Source of the DNA: Xanthobacteraceae bacterium
GTDB lineage: Bacteria > Pseudomonadota > Alphaproteobacteria > Rhizobiales > Xanthobacteraceae
Reading direction: 5' to 3'
Length of the DNA: 63,251 bases
Assembly (NCBI GenBank): GCA_031291475.1
Contig: JARLIY010000150.1
Location: 1-63,251 of the forward strand
A program made the translations under genes and the position numbers. The notes beneath the pieces are model-generated. The model had not been told where the DNA came from. It searched no databases and worked only from the letters and a program-made list of their open reading frames with translations. Of the stretch, positions 62,223-63,251 are shown piece by piece (within the stretch, counting starts at the first letter, position 1; the number at the start of each line of letters is the position of its first letter).

Positions 62223-62519
62223 ATGAAAATTGTAGGCATCACGGACGCGAAGAACCGCCTCAGCGCGCTCATTGACGGCCTAAGAGGCGGTTCAAGGGTT
62301 CTCATCGTCGATCGCGGTCGCCCAGTGGCGCGGCTCGAGCCGGTCACTGGCGGCAAGGACGAACAGGACGGGCGGATCGCGCGGCTTGTCCGCGAAGGTG
62401 TTTTGCGGCCGGGCCACGCTCGCATGCCGCAGTCGCTCCTTACGGAACAGCCGCCGCGCATGAAGAGCAGCGTTTCGGCGGTGGCCGTCCTTATTGAAGA
62501 GCGGCGGGACGGCCTATGA
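62223..62519 (+). CDS. Phd/YefM-type antitoxin
   Basis: The 98-residue product has the Phd fold: MKIVGITDAKNRLSALIDGL and VLIVDRGRPVARLEPV. The C-terminal part would neutralise the PIN toxin encoded next, which begins within the last codons (ATGA overlap). Confidence 0.88.
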   Translation: MKIVGITDAKNRLSALIDGLRGGSRVLIVDRGRPVARLEPVTGGKDEQDGRIARLVREGVLRPGHARMPQSLLTEQPPRMKSSVSAVAVLIEERRDGL

Positions 62520-62953
62520 GATTTTGGGACGCCTCGGCGATCGTCCCGCTCCTCGTATCCGAAACATCGAGCCGGGCGCTGCAAGCGCTGGCTAAGCAAG
62601 ATTCCACCTTGCTCGTTTGGTGGGGCTCTGAGGTCGAGTGCGCTTCGACGCTGGCCCGGATAGAGCGTGATGGTGCGCTCGATCCACGCGACGCGGCCCG
62701 CGTTTTTGAACGGCTGCGGCAGTTAAGCGGCGTCTGGCACGAAATCGAGCCGAGTGATGTCATCCGCCAGGCCGCGATTCGCTTTCTTCGGGTGCATCCG
62801 CTGCGCGCTGCCGATGCCCTGCAGCTCGCCGCCGCCTATGCTGCGGCCGAGCAACGGCCCGCCTCGTTGGACATGGTTACACTCGACGAACGTCTCGCCG
62901 TCGCAGCCCGTAAAGAGGGATTTGTGGTGCTCGATGTGGAGAGCCTGTCGTGA
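62516..62953 (+). CDS. VapC-type PIN-domain toxin (Phd partner)
   Basis: The 145-residue product starts MRFWDASAIVPLLVSE, has an acidic residue in SEVECASTLARIE, and ends with RAADALQLAAAYAAAE and VTLDERLAVAARKEG. All are PIN landmarks. The reading overlaps the antitoxin by 4 bp. It is full length. Confidence 0.9.
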   Translation: MRFWDASAIVPLLVSETSSRALQALAKQDSTLLVWWGSEVECASTLARIERDGALDPRDAARVFERLRQLSGVWHEIEPSDVIRQAAIRFLRVHPLRAADALQLAAAYAAAEQRPASLDMVTLDERLAVAARKEGFVVLDVESLS

Positions 62954-63025
62954 CCCTCGCGCAAAATCAGGCGCAACAACACCCACGGTAAAGTCGGCTT
63001 ACCCCAGGGCAGGTAAAGCTCTGGT

Positions 63026-63126
63026 GGGTTCGTTCTGCAAAAGACGCACGCGGGCGACGCCTAGGGTCGGTTCCTTCTGGCAAAGGATGCGCAGAGGGTG
63101 ATCCGACGGGTTCGTTCTGCCAAACG
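63026..63126. repeat. Threefold short repeat (GGTTCGTTCTGC type)
   Basis: Copies at about 63026, 63068 and 63107, 40-42 bp apart, share GGTTC(G/C)TTCTG. In the minus-strand reading they give short QNEP/TNP-type peptides, a repeat often seen in rhizobial genomes (from memory). No gene uses them here. Confidence 0.6.
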
Positions 63127-63162
63127 GCCCGAAAAGAGCAGTGCCTTGGGTCATGGCGCACT

Positions 63163-63214
63163 GTATCACCGATTGATACGAGACTTTGACTTGCGTATCG
63201 TCGAATGATACATT
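63163..63214 (+). promoter_or_regulatory. higB-like promoter with two operator palindromes
   Basis: GTATCA-CCGAT-TGATAC (63163-63179) and GTATCG-TCGAA-TGATAC (63195-63211) are two 17-bp sites of the same form. The second overlaps TTGACT (63186-63191), a 17-base spacer and TACATT (63209-63214), a good promoter. It fits autorepression of a toxin-antitoxin operon. Confidence 0.7.
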
Positions 63215-63221
63215 GGGCGTT

Positions 63222-63251
63222 GTGATCAAAAGCTTCCGGGACAAGACCACC
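63222..63251 (+). CDS. HigB/RelE-type toxin, first ten codons (partial)
   Basis: The GTG at 63222 opens VIKSFRDKTT, which matches the typical start of HigB-type toxins (MIKSFRDK). The rest lies beyond the window. The two palindromic operators and promoter just upstream support the call. Confidence 0.6.
   Translation, partial: MIKSFRDKTT

Overview
The window is GC-rich, densely coded and alphaproteobacterial. The gene families point to Hyphomicrobiales (Rhizobiales), probably near Xanthobacteraceae/Nitrobacteraceae: a cpa/flp pilus locus, a dnaX-ybaB-recR cluster beside the SRP RNA, DUF4403, DUF1499, LTXXQ, RcnB and YXWGXW envelope proteins, and dispersed palindromic repeats of a rhizobial type. 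The genus cannot be fixed from the sequence alone.

Layout. 1-5.6 kb (minus): Flp pilus operon flp-cpaA-cpaB-cpaC-cpaD-cpaE-(cpaF, cut by the window edge), with a terminator hairpin after the pilin gene. 6-8 kb: a membrane hydroxylase, an orphan copy of the secretin N-terminal domain, and an Lrp-type regulator. 8.05-10.05 kb: a complete IS1595-family element with terminal repeats, target duplication and two passenger genes, inserted in an inverted repeat upstream of the Lrp gene. 10-13.7 kb (minus): PfkB kinase, NudC, DUF4403. 13.8-17 kb: SRP RNA, dnaX, ybaB, recR. 17-25.7 kb: small-molecule enzymes and thiamine salvage (thiD, thiE, thiM) around a secreted LTXXQ-type protein. 25.7-34.7 kb: two cytochromes c, a class III cyclase, an RND pump with its adaptor, and an HtrA-like protease. 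34.7-46.7 kb: methyltransferase, MBL hydrolase, a secreted Ntn hydrolase, a DhlA-like haloalkane dehalogenase, an enoyl-CoA hydratase, an RcnB-like protein, MurJ, and a WbpB/WbpE-like sugar-nucleotide pair.

From about 46.7 kb to the end the character changes. This is an accessory mosaic of toxin-antitoxin loci (fitAB, vapBC, phd-vapC, the start of a higB-like gene), decayed gene pieces (two SnoaL remnants, a FitA remnant, a HicB pseudogene, an FAD/NAD(P)-binding remnant, a copy of the mannose-1-phosphate guanylyltransferase tail, a vapC 5' piece fused to a GH44 glycosidase) and repeat-rich secreted or TPR/Sel1 proteins. Intact metabolic genes (guanylyltransferase, mtnP, transaldolase) lie between them.

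No CRISPR array, rRNA or tRNA was recognised. The most unusual items are the IS1595 element with a HEPN-like passenger (RNNAIH motif), the vapC-GH44 fusion, and three successive hairpins at 38.14-38.32 kb that each end in the same T-rich sequence. Function for these is inferred, not shown. All starts, motifs and repeats were read by eye; family assignments rest on recognised motifs and not on a database search.
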